Origin: Siphonodentalium dalli
Lineage: Eukaryota; Mollusca; Scaphopoda; Gadilida; Siphonodentaliidae
DNA length: 64,000 nucleotides
Assembly (NCBI GenBank): GCA_032622095.1
Contig: CP136062.1
Location: forward strand, 54,043,849-54,107,848
Direction of reading: 5' to 3'
The notes under the pieces are model-generated. The model had not been told where the DNA came from. It was given only the letters and a program-made list of their open reading frames with translations, and did not search any database. The translations under genes were made by a program, and so were the position numbers. Positions 1 through 12,864 of the stretch are shown piece by piece (within the stretch, counting starts at the first letter, position 1; every line of letters starts with the position of its first letter).

Positions 1-2488
1 TTTTCAGTGCTTTATGACTAACTTGATTAAGCATTTGATTCTCGCAAAATTAAATGTATTGTGAGCCCGGTAGTTGTATGTTATATGTACTATCATGCTG
101 TAGTACGACATGATATCATACATATAAACCACTGATCTCCAGTGACGAGGCACTATTCAGCGTGGCCCCCATGGAAATCTTAACCTCAACTATTTTAAAG
201 TTACACCATCCGATTCGATTGTACCCATATCATGCAATTACAACGATAACGGTATTTCTCCAAAAGCCGATTTAATTATCCAAATTAGGTATTGCCAATA
301 AATACTCACAACAATATTAAGCACAATGTCATATTTGGCGAAAATGTGCTATATTAATGTTTTTTCTTGGGGTTTTTGTATATTTTCACAAAGTTGAAAA
401 CAAAGTGGACTGCCAATCGGCGCTTTATTTCCACTGTACGGGTTTTATGTGACTGTCATACTTTAATTATTTGGTGACTGCAAATTTAATTAAGTTCAAC
501 ACGATAGTCATGGATGAAAACATGGATGGCGACGTCCCCCCGGGGGTGTCACTGTGTCAGGTTGGAAATTTCAAACATATGGGGAAACTTGAACCCAATG
601 GGTGTACCGTGTAGAGACCTGTGCAAATGGAATTAAGTGAATATATGGGAGGTGGGTCTGGTTAATGATGGGGGTGTCCCTGGGTAGGTTTAGTTGGAAA
701 TTTCAAATAGGACACCCTTCCAACGGAGACCACATTTACACACTGGCATTGATACCAGTTTTAACACACTTTAGTATAGTTTCAATAATATTGAACAAAT
801 CAAGAAGATTCAGATTGAATTTCATCAAATATTGTCAACTTGCTCAGAAATAATAAAAACTGAACAATCTGGTGCCTCAAAGCTGCATAGTAACCAGTCT
901 GTATACACTGGATATACACTCCAGAGTCATACTGGCATGTGTGGGCCTGTGTCTGAAATTTACTGGGTCTCCATACTTACCTTTCTACTTTCCCCTATCT
1001 ATCAGTATGCTATTAAAACTCAATTTTGTTTCATTGTTCATTTGTCTGTCGGGCGACCAAGCGGTTGAACCATGGGAGCTGAACATTTTTGCACATATGT
1101 AAATTGATACAGGTGCCCCTGACATCAGATGATTTAAAGGGGCACTCATGATTAATTTAATTAATTACATACCTACAATAGTTGGACCCATGGAGCTGAA
1201 AATTGTTACACAAGTTTAAATTGCCCAGGGGAATTCATAGGTCCCTTTGACCTCATATGATATAAAGGGGGACTAATAAATTATATGAACAAAGATAGAT
1301 GATTAATAAAGAGAGCTTAGTATCCGATTAGAAGATATGTAGAAAAATTGATACACATGGGTAATTTGACCAATGGATTGTATTGGGATAGGTGCCGTGG
1401 TGCTCAGATGACTTAAAGTGGCACTACTATTTAGCAACACAGAGCGTTTATCTTCGTCTTAGATGATATGGAGGGAGACTAAGTGGAACGTGCACATGGT
1501 GTCTCATGGAATAGGTCCGGTTATCTCAGTTGACTCAAACGATCACTGATAATTAGTTTAAATGACTTGGAAGTATTGAATGCGCACTAATAATTTAATC
1601 ATCACTTAACTGAGCAACACCCTGTACCCATCTAGTATTTTTTGTTGATTTTAATGAAAGCAAGACTATTAAATTTGATGTTAAAAAAATTCACTTACAC
1701 AAATAATTTACATGTACTAATAGTTCAAACCGGTCAGCATCAACAGGAACTACTTTGAGTCATTCCTTTTATTTAACAGTTCAAACTCCGCGAAGAAGGC
1801 ATAGTACTTATAATGCAGCGTACAATACGATGTACCACATATGGGCGTATATTTAAAGAGTGTTTTATTATTACAGAGGTTCCATATACTAGTATCATAA
1901 AAATACAGGGGTTTTGTTTTAACCTAATTGTCGTGGCAGCGCACGTAAATATATAATTTCAACGAGCGGCTCAGCATAATTGTCCTTACCACGCACTGTT
2001 TGGACACGTGTGGTAATTATTGAACAAACAGTACGATACATAAACTGGAGTCAGCCTGGACTACTTTATGGAACAATATTTTGAATCTTCCGCTGACAAA
2101 TTAAATCAACCCATTGTATTGTATAAGAAGAAGGAAGAAATGTTGATATTAGATAGTAATTTCCCAGCTAAATCAGGTTGCGAAATGTTACAACTCAAGC
2201 CCATTGGTCGACTATCGTTGTTTCCTTGCAACATCCATATCTCGTGTGGTAATTTCTAACTAATGTTATTATGCATAGGCCTATCATACACACTGACGGC
2301 TAACCCGACAAAAATCAGATGTCAGATATCTCAAACATAAGTCATGATTAGTTGAATTTGCCGGGGTCAGTTATTCATGTCAATCGACAATATGTTCTCT
2401 TGATATAGATGGTTTATGTATACCCGCTGGTATTTTATACATTTGAGTTAACATAATAATTATGGCGCAATACGTTGGCCTCTCAATC
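1..2488. other. No gene recognised; AT-rich noncoding stretch
   Basis: Only short ORFs with no recognisable domain are present. The stretch holds scattered copies of a ttggaaatttc motif (about 563 and 687), which recurs in the tandem array near 7 kb, and the diverged repeat listed separately at 1,040-1,590. I see no splice-flanked coding exon. Confidence 0.5.
1040..1590. repeat. Diverged tandem repeat, about 130-bp units
   Basis: A block of the form 'cat(c)agatga-tttaaagg-gg(c)act' recurs near 1,125, 1,250, 1,405 and 1,530, each followed by an AT-rich tail (ttaattaattac, aataaattat and similar). The copies are strongly diverged. A similar 'cacttaaagtggcactctc' phrase occurs in the tandem repeat inside the Polinton at 28.6-29.1 kb, so this may be a common genomic motif rather than a local one. 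Confidence 0.5.
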
Positions 2489-2490
2489 GT

Positions 2491-2551
2491 CTACAAATAA
2501 TTCCCTTACCTCAGCAATAATCCCTTACCTACAAATAATTCCCTTACCTAC
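2491..2551. repeat. Short tandem repeat, three copies of about 20 bp
   Basis: Three consecutive copies of a unit like acaaataattcccttacct; the middle copy is slightly altered (gcaataatcccttacct). Simple local expansion. Confidence 0.75.
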
Positions 2552-3051
2552 TTAATTTTAAGAGTTAAATTGATCATCAAAAATGTCTCCGTTGTCCGAT
2601 TTCGGACTTGTATTTCTGTTTACCCGCCAGAATATCACTTCCGGACCCGGCTGATATGCAGACATATGAGTGCACGACGTGCCATCAAATTGGCAACAAT
2701 TTGTCATGCAATCTATAAGAAGCAACGTAGGAGAAGAATTGGCAATACAAATTAGACATTAAAAATCCGGACTCCACAAATCGGTAGTTCGGCAGTATGT
2801 TGTAACACCCGAAACAACTGAAAGAAAATACAGTGAGATTGTGCCAGATTAAAATACGAATTCCGTGAGGATTACAAGCCGATTACAAAACGATAACACA
2901 TCTGTTCAGGGAAGTGCAGAATCCCTACTCAACCATGTAAACGACTGCGGTTTAAGTCAGCACACAAGACTATATGTTGCACGAGTGATGTTTGTGACCA
3001 GATCGCCACACATACACATGACTGGGCATGTGAACGTGTATCGGGTGTTAC

Positions 3052-3213
3052 CACACCATCGTCATGTTTATCCACACTAGCACGTTCGTGTGTCTTTAAA
3101 TGTCTGCTCAAGCTCGTTTAGTGTTTGGTGGTGAATGCACAGTCGGGCTCCCGACACCAGAACGTCGGTGTTGGGGGGGCATCCGACCCAAGAATATCAA
3201 AGGATTCGTCCAT
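3052..3213 (-). pseudogene. Decayed C2H2 zinc-finger exon
   Basis: On the minus strand, a pyrimidine-rich acceptor ending tttcag (3,214-3,219) is followed by an open frame starting MDESFDILGSDAPP and then a perfectly spaced classical zinc finger: CREPDC (C-x4-C), twelve positions, then HLKTH (H-x3-H), followed by ERAS. The spacing C-x4-C-x12-H-x3-H is the C2H2 consensus. One of the twelve loop positions is an in-frame TAA stop, so the exon cannot encode the finger as it stands. A possible donor (gtaaca) follows at about 3,051. It looks like a relic of a zinc-finger gene, or an exon with a sequence error. No neighbouring exon was identified. The motif is seen directly; exon status is inference. 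Confidence 0.45.
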
Positions 3214-3699
3214 CTGAAATATAGAAATGGGGCTATTATATAGATTCAGCGACACGTCGAAATGGGGTCCAACAGAAGCATCGGGAAGAAATGGAAGGTC
3301 TACATAAAATGGCACTTTATATGAATGTTGTGGACTATAACCAATGGAATACAAACACGCCAGAATAATATATAAGTATACTCTTAACAGCTCCCTGCAA
3401 ATTCCTTCAATTTTACATGGATTGCATGCAGAATGGTGACAAAAAGGCAATACGTCGCACCCAAACACGCCCTCCCTAGACCGAGGTCATATGTTCCCTC
3501 CGCGTCCTCGCATTCGGTGCCCCTGGTCCTGTTTGATAGCATGATCCTCCCCGTGAAATATAGGGAATATCCTATTTTGGTGTATGTATTTGTACTCTTT
3601 GGGATCCAATTGCTCGACTATACTCAACTCAACCCCAAAATACCCGACTACCGTTTCGAATTTGATTGTCACCATTAAGTTGTAACTTTTCAACTAGGC

Positions 3700-4899
3700 T
3701 AAATAAAAAATGCAAATTTAGACTAAAAATCCAGTCGGAAAGATCAAGATTCTACTTGTCTGAATTTTCCAACTTCATGCTGTTAAAATGGAGGGTTAAA
3801 AATTCCAACTATTAGTAGTATTTGATCAATCGTGATGAGAGTACAAGCACATCCATGCTCATATCTATTTCGGTGTTCAGAGCACCATGCCGCTCCATAT
3901 AAAACCCTATGTTAGCACATTATTGGCACCAGCTGGAGGTAAAAATAAAAAGTTATATTTGTTGAAACATAGATTGTAGATTACGACCGTAATATGAGTT
4001 CAATTATGCCCACATGTGTTTGTCTTTCGTGGTCTATAATCTATTTTAATACTAGCGATCGGCGTCACTTCAGTTTTCACGCCAATATACATAAATAATT
4101 AAGTGCATGGAATTTTACAAGGTGTAATCGAAATTTTACCAGGCGTTGAATACAATTAATAAAAAACAACAGGGCGTTCAAAGCTACTTTGTCAGATTTT
4201 ATCAGGCGTTCAATTCTGTTGGAGCACCGGTTTCTGACTAAATTTGCAAATTGTGTCAGTCTACTTCATATAACGGGTGTAAAATTCACATTCACAAGCA
4301 GTGATTAAATGGAATTGTTGTATCATGACTATGATGACACAAAGGTCAAAGCCAATATGTTCTGTGATGGAATGAGTGTCATTGGCGAAGACAATATCGA
4401 CACCAAGAACCGACGTTTTTTTTACGATTTTGCAATTCAAGCTTCCTTATAGTACTAAAATGAATTGTTGGGAAATGCAAGATAGCAGGAAACACTTTCT
4501 TTCCAAATTATTTGAGGTAGTCACGTGCGCAATGGATTTTTGGGGTGGAGGCAATCCGAGGCTTCCGTGTGTACACGGTGCATATGGTGATTCTTGAACA
4601 TGTGGTCACGAAGGAAATCAATACAGGAAGCTGATGCGTATTTCTTTCTCCAGTGCAAAACATCTTAGTAATGTACAATGTATTGATGCACTTGTTCTAA
4701 TAAAATATACACTCCTTATATTCTGAAGCGCATACATATTGTTGTATTACGTTTGGAAAACGCTATAATTTAAATTTACACTTGGTGGTATATGTCTTAC
4801 AGAAAGTGTAATCAAAGAAGACTCCTAGATGATGTTATTGCCTTCTGAATAATAAAATATTGATACCAACAATATTATCACAATAGTTTAAACTAAATC
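3700..4899. other. No gene recognised
   Basis: AT-rich sequence without a domain-bearing ORF or convincing exon. The ORF at 4,376-4,597 has no recognisable feature. Confidence 0.5.
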
Positions 4900-6870
4900 C
4901 AAATTCACCAACAAGTCAGAATATCACAGTGGGGTATATTGTTATCAGAATGAGATACCTGGTAGTATTTTGTTTATTCTTGCCATGTTTGTCATGTCCA
5001 GTGGAGAGAGTTGAGCAATAAATACCAATAGGCCAACTGATTGTAATTCGGCATCCCTGTCAAACATATTTTACCCCCCAACAGACTCTAGTTTAGCACA
5101 CGTATTAAAATGGGTTGATTTCTCAATTATTTTGGTACAGTGTTGACCTTTAGATGGTATGATTTATTTTTGGTAGTGATGGTGAATGGTGTCTATTAAA
5201 TGTAAGTAGACCTGAAAATTATCCCAGGACAAATACAAACAAAATCAGCGATAGTTTAAGCATTATAGTGATATTATATCACCACACTGTTTAAAATGTC
5301 CAGTGTTTTGGTTAAATCGATGAGTTGCCAAGTTGAAATTTCGTGATTCTACTGAAAGTACTGTGTTAGCCAACACCCGTCTTGTAGACATGTAGAGACA
5401 AGGGTCAGTTAGAGATGTCTGTTGAGCGTGTAGTAATCACAACAGCACAGATGTGTTACTGGCCGAAAGTGTATGATGCCCCTGCGAGCATGCAAGGATA
5501 CTGCGTAGGGTATTTCACTGATTGTCATATCCTTAGGCAATTGCACCCGTGCGGTAAACTGACGATAGGAACACACCCAAGCAGTTGTGTGTTCATATTT
5601 CATACAACGTGTCATATTGATATAGTGACAAATGTGTTCATTTGCTTGCGACATACAATGTGACAAGAGTCGGCTAATTATTTTTTTGTAAGTCATGGCT
5701 ATTTATTAGTTCCACAATGCGTTCTATACTTGGGATGTGTCAATATTTCGGGAGCTGCGTCCATATGATTGCGACGTTGATCATCACAGCCTGGCATATG
5801 GAGTGAAATGTCCTTTATTAATGCAGTGTAAACTGATTGATGTAGTAACACAGTCTAAACAAAATAAAAATACACCCTTACGATTACACAACCCGTAATT
5901 GGTTACAGTGTTCTCGGCACTGCCTGGTATGGTTGCGATTTGTATTGATGGTGTCTGGTATATATTAAATTTAAGCACATTTATGCCAATTATCCCAAGA
6001 CAAATAACTTGAAATTTCGCGATTTCATTGAAGGAACGGTGTTAGGCAACACACATCGTGCATAGATGTATATTTATATGGTTTTGGGGGGTCATGCTGT
6101 TTGAAGATGGTGGTTGATCGTGTGATAAACACATAACTGCACTTGTGTATTACTGGCAGAAAGTGTATGATATGGCTCTCCTGCTATCGTGGAAGGATAT
6201 TTAACAAGTCAAGCTATCATTACGCCATTGCACTTGTCTGATAAACGTACGACATGAACACAGACATGCGGTTTTGTATATATATATTTCATACCAAGCA
6301 TGTATAGACTGAAAAGTAATTTATTGATGTAGTAGCGCATTGTAAAACATATTGATGTATAGGAAGTTAGGAACACAATTAGCACAAAATATAAAATGTA
6401 GCATTACAGTTGTGAAATAACCAGTGAATGGGTACAGTTTTCTCGACTTTACTTGTATGACTGCATTTGGGTGCTGATGGTGTTTGGAGTCTGATAAATT
6501 TAAGCAGCTGTGCCAATTATCTCATTGAAAATGCAAAAAGGTCAAAATATATGAGTATAGAACTGTAAATGTTGCGCCTTCATTGAAGAAACAGTGTTAG
6601 GCAATATACATCTTATTGGGATGGAGATACAATGGTGTGGGATGGTCAATTAGAATGTCGGTCGAGTGTGTGGTAAACATATGTGGTTACTGGCCCATAG
6701 TTTATGACATTCATGCGATCACAGAAAGATAACACATTGGGTATTTGACTGATCGTGCTGTCCTTACTCATTGTAGTCGTCCGACATCCTGACAACAGCA
6801 ACACACGCATGCGGTTTTGTGTATATATTCCATACCATACGCTTGCGACATACACTATTGTATGAGTCTG
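4900..6870. repeat. Long tandem array, three diverged units of about 550-680 bp
   Basis: Matching landmarks recur in order. 'gatggtgt(c/t)t...ttaaat(t/g)taag' is near 5,180, 5,948 and 6,478. 'gtgttag(c/g)caacac' or its variant is near 5,365, 6,038 and 6,594. 'ttactgg(c)...gta-tatga' is near 5,456, 6,150 and 6,683. 'catgcggttttgt' or its variant is near 5,580, 6,263 and 6,810. ORFs in this stretch sit in the repeat and change frame between units, so I do not treat them as genes. Confidence 0.65.
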
Positions 6871-7019
6871 TCAAACCGCTAACGGCACTCAGAGACGTGG
6901 CGACAGTGGCGTTGGGGTGACTCGTACCCCAACTTTGGTAAGATTGTCAACAGTTGGAAATTTCATACCTACCACAACATCAGTTCGAAATTTCACACCA
7001 ACAATAGGTTGAAAATTAT

Positions 7020-7760
7020 TTATTGGGGGAATTTATTGTTTTTGGATCAATATTTGCATATTTTCCTACTTTTTGTCAAAATCTTGGACTGAAATTGCCA
7101 TTATTGGAAATTTTCCAACCTTAAGGGGGTGTTCGGTTGGAAAAAATTTCCAATACTTGGAAACCTTGTGTCCTGGTCACTCCCCTGTGGCCAGTCAAAA
7201 ACTGCTAGTTAATTTAAGAAAACAATATTGTCCTACGTTTGGTCAACATGGTCATTGGAATTGTCATCAGTTGGAAAATTTCCAACCTCAGTCAGATTTG
7301 AAATTTCCAACTCTAGGAAGGCTTGAGGCTAGTCTAGATGCTAATATTTTGCGATTTTCTTGTTCAGATTAAAATTTGTTCGAATACCGGGCCGACCCAC
7401 GGTGTGTCATGGTCCCTCCCCTGGCCAATACAAAAAATTCTAATTAGTTTAAACAATATTTTACTACATTTGGTCAAAATTGTGGACTGAAATGGTCATC
7501 CGTTGGAGATCTTTTTCCAACCTAAGAGTATGAGGTTTGAAATTTCCAACACTAGGAAAGCTTGAGGCCAGTCTAGATGCTAGGATTTTGCGATTTTCTT
7601 GTTTAGTTTTCAAACGTTTCTCACATCGGGCCGAAAAAACATGGCCGGACCGGTGTGTCTTGTCTCTTGTCCGTAGCCGTGTGCATTTGTCTGGAGTTGG
7701 AGCACTAGATGTTAGGATTTATGCAATTTTCAGGTTCAAATATCTGAATGTTCTGTATCT
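7020..7760. repeat. Tandem array with about 243-bp period, 2.5-3 units
   Basis: The segment 'aaatttccaac-ctaggaa-gcttgaggc-agtctagatgcta' occurs at about 7,300 and 7,540 and is followed each time by 'ttttgcgattttcttgtt'. The preceding 'cactcccctgtggccag' and 'cctcccctggccaa' parts also align, and a third degraded unit runs to about 7,750. Inverted ttggaaa/tttccaa words are frequent, giving small hairpins. Confidence 0.65.
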
Positions 7761-10100
7761 TTAAAGATATTTAACAACGTATTTGTAAATTACCAATGCG
7801 TAGTTTCACTTATACACATGTATGTGGTTATCCAATATCTTGCTTTCGTCGTAGCATGGCTTGGATTTGCGACCATTTTGACAGCCTTTTAATGGGCGCT
7901 ATTGCATTATTTTCGGTCCGTGTCAATCTAATCGTTCCCGTACTCAAATTTCTCACAAACTGGTATATATTGGATGGAAGCATAAGGCGTTCTGGTGTCG
8001 CAGATGAGGGATATTTTCGAAAAACTTATTTCCAAAGGCCGGAAATTGGCATTTTAAAAATCGCTACAAAAACTGTTTTGCTCAAAGCGGATTTTAGTGG
8101 AATTTGAATATGTTATAGAGACGATATTCCTGCTTCATTACACATTTATTCCGGATAGATCCATAGTTTCGGGTTTGACAACCAGCCTAGTTTTTGTCAA
8201 GTTTTGAATTATTTAAAGATAGTCTCTATGTTACACCTGTTTGTTATGATACGTTCATAGTATACCACCACTCATTCTTGTGACAAAAGCGAAATATTCG
8301 TGTTTCGTCACTTGAATGGAAGCAACTATGACTACTATTTTAAAACACGGACAGTAGGATCTATCCTGTATATTAACCAGCATCCTATGCATATGTCACA
8401 TACCGTGCTATATAGCAGTGTATTTTGAAAAGTTTGATGTTGGAAATATAACAATAAATGATCGGTCACATTCGCGATACTTCCCTGAGTACATATATTT
8501 CGGCTTCTCGAAAAGGTCAGAGAACCAGTACATCCATTTTAAATCCAATTTAACTGTACAACTACACATATATCAGTCGATTCAATATACTCAGTACAGA
8601 TCAAGACTGTGCTATTTCTCAAGATATGGTGCCCGAATTTCCAGATTTAAGCGTTGTATGATACGCTGCTTTTCCTTGCTCTCTCTTGTGATACGTATTA
8701 GAGACAAATTAGCACATCTCGTATCAAAGTTCCTCTTGTACTCTGCAGCCATTCGCCCGCGCATACTTGGAGCGTTTGTTTACTCTTATAGGACTCGCTA
8801 TTCAATTTTGCAAACAAAATGTAAATTTCATTCGATTTTATCAATTCTTGCGGCCGTTTGTGACAGACATTCTACATTAAGTATATGGTTGTAAGCCAAT
8901 CATTGTCTGTGTGTATTTAAATGTGTTACTAATTTGGCATTAGTTGGTACACCTACCACATACAATAAGCATACCAACTGTCATGGACGCCATCGGAACA
9001 GAACATTTGGTTCAAGGCGGATTTAAGCGGATTTTGGATATTTTATTCAGAACACTTTTCCGCCCAAAATAAGATAAAAAACAACCTCTATTACAAACTA
9101 CTTCCTGGTCTAAACCTCTGACGACAAGCATAGTTCCAAACATCTAATTACAACAACAACATTCGAAATCCAATATAGCATAATTTTTGAAAATTAGATT
9201 GTAAAACACTAAAGCACAATCCGCTCGTGTTTCTAGTCGTAACTGCAAAAAGTGATAGACGTTATATCACATAAATATTCAACATGAATTTTACCAGCTA
9301 TCGATTGTTCGTGCACACAGCTGCATAGTGCATCCGTACAAAAGTTTGAATATTCAATAAGCTTGCAATGCAAATATTGATGCACGTGTTATCGGCATTG
9401 AAGTGTATAAATTGACTGGACATGATATTCAGGATCACATCCCTCAACCAGCTGCGCCTTCATCTGTTAACTATAGTTAGAAGATAAGTTATTTTGCCAT
9501 CCTTCTGATCTCAGTGCTGATAACAGGTAAAGTAATTTGTCCGTAGTATCGTGCTAGTTATGTAATTTCACAGGCTGTAATGAACCCGGTCAGATTGTTC
9601 ACAAGAAAACCACACACGATGTATGTACGATATAGCTTCCAACGAAGGACAATGTTTATTTTATTTTTTATTATTTTTCGCATACGGTGTATATTATCAG
9701 ACAGCTGTATTCCAGACTGTCAATACGCTTGGTTCGTATGAAACATGCTTGGGGCACATGATGTCGGGAGGCGATCTGACGTGGTGAATCACTGCTGGGC
9801 ATCCCAGCGCTGATGGTCGGGTGGGACCCGTTTCTCGACGTCTCATCCATATATGGCTGTATCGTATATTATACACAAATTGTTATTATTGTAATGTCTG
9901 CTATGTTCATTATCTGGTATCGCAATAATCATTACATGTACGTGTATTCTATTGTTCCACAACACTATTTGTTACCCTCCTCCCTATTTTACACCTATCT
10001 GATTGGCCCATGTCCTGTCACGTGCCGGGCGACAAATCACACTGTCGCCCGATGAGCCGGGAGACATTGTTTTTGTCGCCCGCTTGATGTTATATTGTTT
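7761..10100. other. No gene recognised; small GC-rich hairpin near 10,028-10,052
   Basis: The longest ORF here (8,418-8,894, plus, 158 codons) has no recognisable domain, splice context or homologous copy in the window. Near the right edge the stem gggcgaca / tgtcgccc with an 8-base loop forms a strong short hairpin about 110 bp before the LINE ORF that follows; it could belong to that element's 5' end, but this is not shown. Confidence 0.4.
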
Positions 10101-10164
10101 GCATCTTTAATTCATTCTGAAGTGGAGGGCATACATTTCATTCATTCCATTATATGTCGTACTC

Positions 10165-11825
10165 ATGGCTACACCTAACGTAAATTTGAGTGAGGTTCGG
10201 GATTCTGATGAATATAACTTTAAAATGAAATGGAACGAAGCCGAACAGGAAAATTTAAATTCTGCTATTAATACCAGCAATGAATGTGGATACATTTCAC
10301 CATCACACACTATGGATCAATTAAATAAGAAACAAATTTTTCAATATTCAGCCTCAACTGTCGAAGCATCAATGCAAATTTCGATTCTTTGTGTAATCTC
10401 CTATGCGACTTAAAGTCGAATAATAATTCATTCGACGTTATTGCTTTAACTGAAACATTTAAAATACGACAAGCATCGCACTTTCAGATACCGGGATATC
10501 ACCCTATGGAATTCAAGTGTAGAGCTGATGACGATGATGGTAGAGGTGGTGTATGCCTTTACATAAAAGATTCCATTCACTATAAAAATCGACCCGACCT
10601 TAGTGAATTTATTCCACACGTAATAGAATCAATATTCGTGGAAATTAACCCAGGACAAAATGACTCTCGGATAATCGGCTGCGTTTACAGACCAAATACC
10701 GCACCAAAGTCCAACATTGATCAATTTTTGAAAATAATCAACGATATTCTAGAAAAAAATTATAACCGCAAATCATATATATCAGGAGACTTTAATATTG
10801 ACCTACTCATTTTCAACTCGCATACAAAAACGAATGATTTCATAAATAACATTTTCACAAGAGGATTCGTGACAAGGATAACTAAACCTACTCGAATGAC
10901 TGATCATTCAGCAACTCTCATCGATAATATATATACCAATAACCTACTAGGCGAATGTAAATCTGGCTTAATCACATCCGATCACTTCGGCATATTTTAT
11001 TCAGAATCTAACCAAAAGAGACAGAACAGCACTAATAATAACGAAGCTACCACTAATCAAAGAAGTTTTAGTCCTGATAACATAATTAGATTCAAAAATC
11101 TTTTAAAATCCTGTACCTTTGACTCCGTCACATCTTGTAGAAGTGTCGACCAAGCATATGAAATCTTCTTAGATATCTATATGAATGCATATGAACTATC
11201 TTTCCCCATCAAAAGTCGAGATATACCCAAAAAATTCATAAAACGCAATCCTTGGATGACATCTGGATTGATTAAGTCAAGTATTGTTAAGAACCAGCTA
11301 TATTTACGCAAATTGAATAAACCCACGGAAACGAACGTAAATAAATATTTGAGTTATCGTACCTTATATAATAAACTAATCAGAAATGGAAACACAAATA
11401 ATAACCCCAAGACCTTTACCGAAAACGGAATAAAACTTGAAAATTCCAAACTCATATCGGAAAAGTTCAATGACTTTTCAAAAAAATTGGGCAGGAAACT
11501 CAATGAACATGAAAATGACTCTCATTTTACAGATTTTCTCCATAACCGCAAACCAGACGAGATCAATTTCAAAATAATGGAGATTATCCTCACATGTTTC
11601 TCTATGACTGGGAAAGTATCAAGGGATTTCAATGGTTTATCAACTAAACTTATCAAGGAAACAACTGAGGAAATAGCCCCAGCATTATTGCATATTTTTA
11701 ACTTGTCCTTAGAGCATGGAATAGTCCCTAACAAAATGAAAATTTCTAAAGTAGTCCCGATCCCGATATATTTAGGTTCTCAAAAAACAGCAATGCAAAA
11801 ATCCCAGCCATTATCTGTAATTTGA
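10165..11825 (+). pseudogene. LINE (jockey superfamily, L2/CR1-like) 5' half: endonuclease and start of reverse transcriptase
   Basis: Encodes the N-terminal half of a non-LTR retrotransposon polyprotein. After a short leader from ATG 10,165, a frame change near 10,340 leads into an APE-type endonuclease. Visible motifs in order are LNCRSINANFDSL, ALTETF, GRGGVCLYIKD, GCVYRPN, SGDFNIDLL and ITSDHFGIFY. A linker follows, then the start of the reverse transcriptase (STKLIKET...HIFNLSLEHGIVPNKMKISKVVPI). The frame degrades and stops at 11,825, and no RT motifs beyond the first are found downstream. The element therefore lacks its 3' half, the opposite of usual LINE 5' truncation. The long open endonuclease frame of about 490 codons suggests modest age. 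The family is assigned from motif style only. Confidence 0.8.
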
Positions 11826-12680
11826 CTTCGACAAATGTCGTCAGAGTTTTGTTTTGGTTTCCCAATGAGCGTCACGTGGTCGGCGGAGGGGTCACGTGAC
11901 TCGCATCCAGTCATCGCGGTAAGGAATTTTGTACAACACGGTTCGATGTAATATTGATGTCGTGTAAACCGAGGGCATTTATATACATGCGGCAATATTC
12001 TTATCGGGTATAGTGACCGAAATCTTAATTTAAGTGCGTCAACATAATGATCACGCTGTTTTTTTTCTGGTATATTTGATAACATTAGCTATTAAAATGG
12101 CACATACTATACTGTCTGAATGATTCTTCATCTGAGTTAGGCATATATAGAAGATATATATTTCATTGTAAAATTTATTTTTTCCGTCATATTATGTTGG
12201 AGCAAAACACAATTGATAAATTAAACAAGCTAAGTAGGGGCAATGTCAGACTGATTCAGTTTAAGATAATTTCGCGATGACGTATTTTCAACAAATGTTG
12301 TATACTGCAAAACAGCAAACACATGCACATATGTATCAAAGGCCCCTGGGGAAAATTACTAAAATACCAATATAGATTATACCAGTGTAAATGTTCAAAT
12401 AATAGATCATTCCGGTGTACACTTTTTAACTGACTGGGAGAATCCATTTCGTATAGACGGATTAATTAAGTGCTTTGTGAGTTCAAAATAAGAGTCATGT
12501 CAAGTCAAATGGTTAATTCACTTAGAACACAATCGTGGTACAATTTTTAATCGTGAATAATACAAAAATAAAACATCGGAAACTGTTGGAAAATTAGTTG
12601 TCATTTATGCATGACAAATAAGCGCTAACCCTGACAAAAACACGCCCGTCGCGTCTGAATCTATATGCTTCTTTTTTCAG
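11826..12680. other. No gene; region upstream of the 12.7 kb exon with two CACGTG E-boxes
   Basis: Two palindromic CACGTG sites lie 20 bp apart (11,873-11,878 and 11,893-11,898), the second within gtcacgtgac. They are followed by a TATA-like tttatatac near 11,980. A promoter for the plus-strand signal-peptide exon is possible, but these motifs are short and could be chance. Otherwise AT-rich. Confidence 0.3.
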
Positions 12681-12823
12681 GTAACACGTCGTAGATCCTC
12701 TATTATCATTGAAGATGAAGACCTTTATTGCAACTGTTGCAATTATGTCGTTGGTTGACACGGTGGCCGCCATGCCCAATGGGTTCGGGGCTCAACCGGA
12801 CAATCAAAAAAAAAAATTTCAAA
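12681..12823 (+). CDS. Candidate first coding exon with signal peptide (secreted or membrane protein)
   Basis: A strong acceptor (cttcttttttcag, ending at 12,680) is followed by 34 nt of possible 5' UTR, an ATG at 12,715 and 36 codons, then a donor a|gtacgt at 12,823/12,824. The peptide begins MKTFIATVAIMSLVDTVAA, a typical secretory signal peptide: a basic residue, a hydrophobic core and a small-residue cleavage site. It continues MPNGFGAQPDNQKKK. The exon ends in phase 1, the phase of the EGF exons downstream on the same strand (47.4-62 kb), so it could be the first coding exon of that gene; no transcript evidence supports the join. A 69-bp minisatellite begins about 40 bp into the following intron. 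The 11-A homopolymer inside the exon is a possible error site. Splice signals and signal peptide are seen; gene identity is unknown. Confidence 0.45.
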
Positions 12824-12864
12824 GTACGTATACTCTGAATCGTGCAGCTACTGCGATATATATC

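Noticed and set aside
5409-5696. Overlapping 82- and 95-codon ORFs on both strands
   Set aside because: They lie in a tandem array whose other units do not keep the frames.
8418-8894. Longest unexplained ORF of the first 10 kb (158 codons, plus)
   Set aside because: Composition like random translation of AT-rich DNA, with no domain, no exon signals and no second copy to test conservation.
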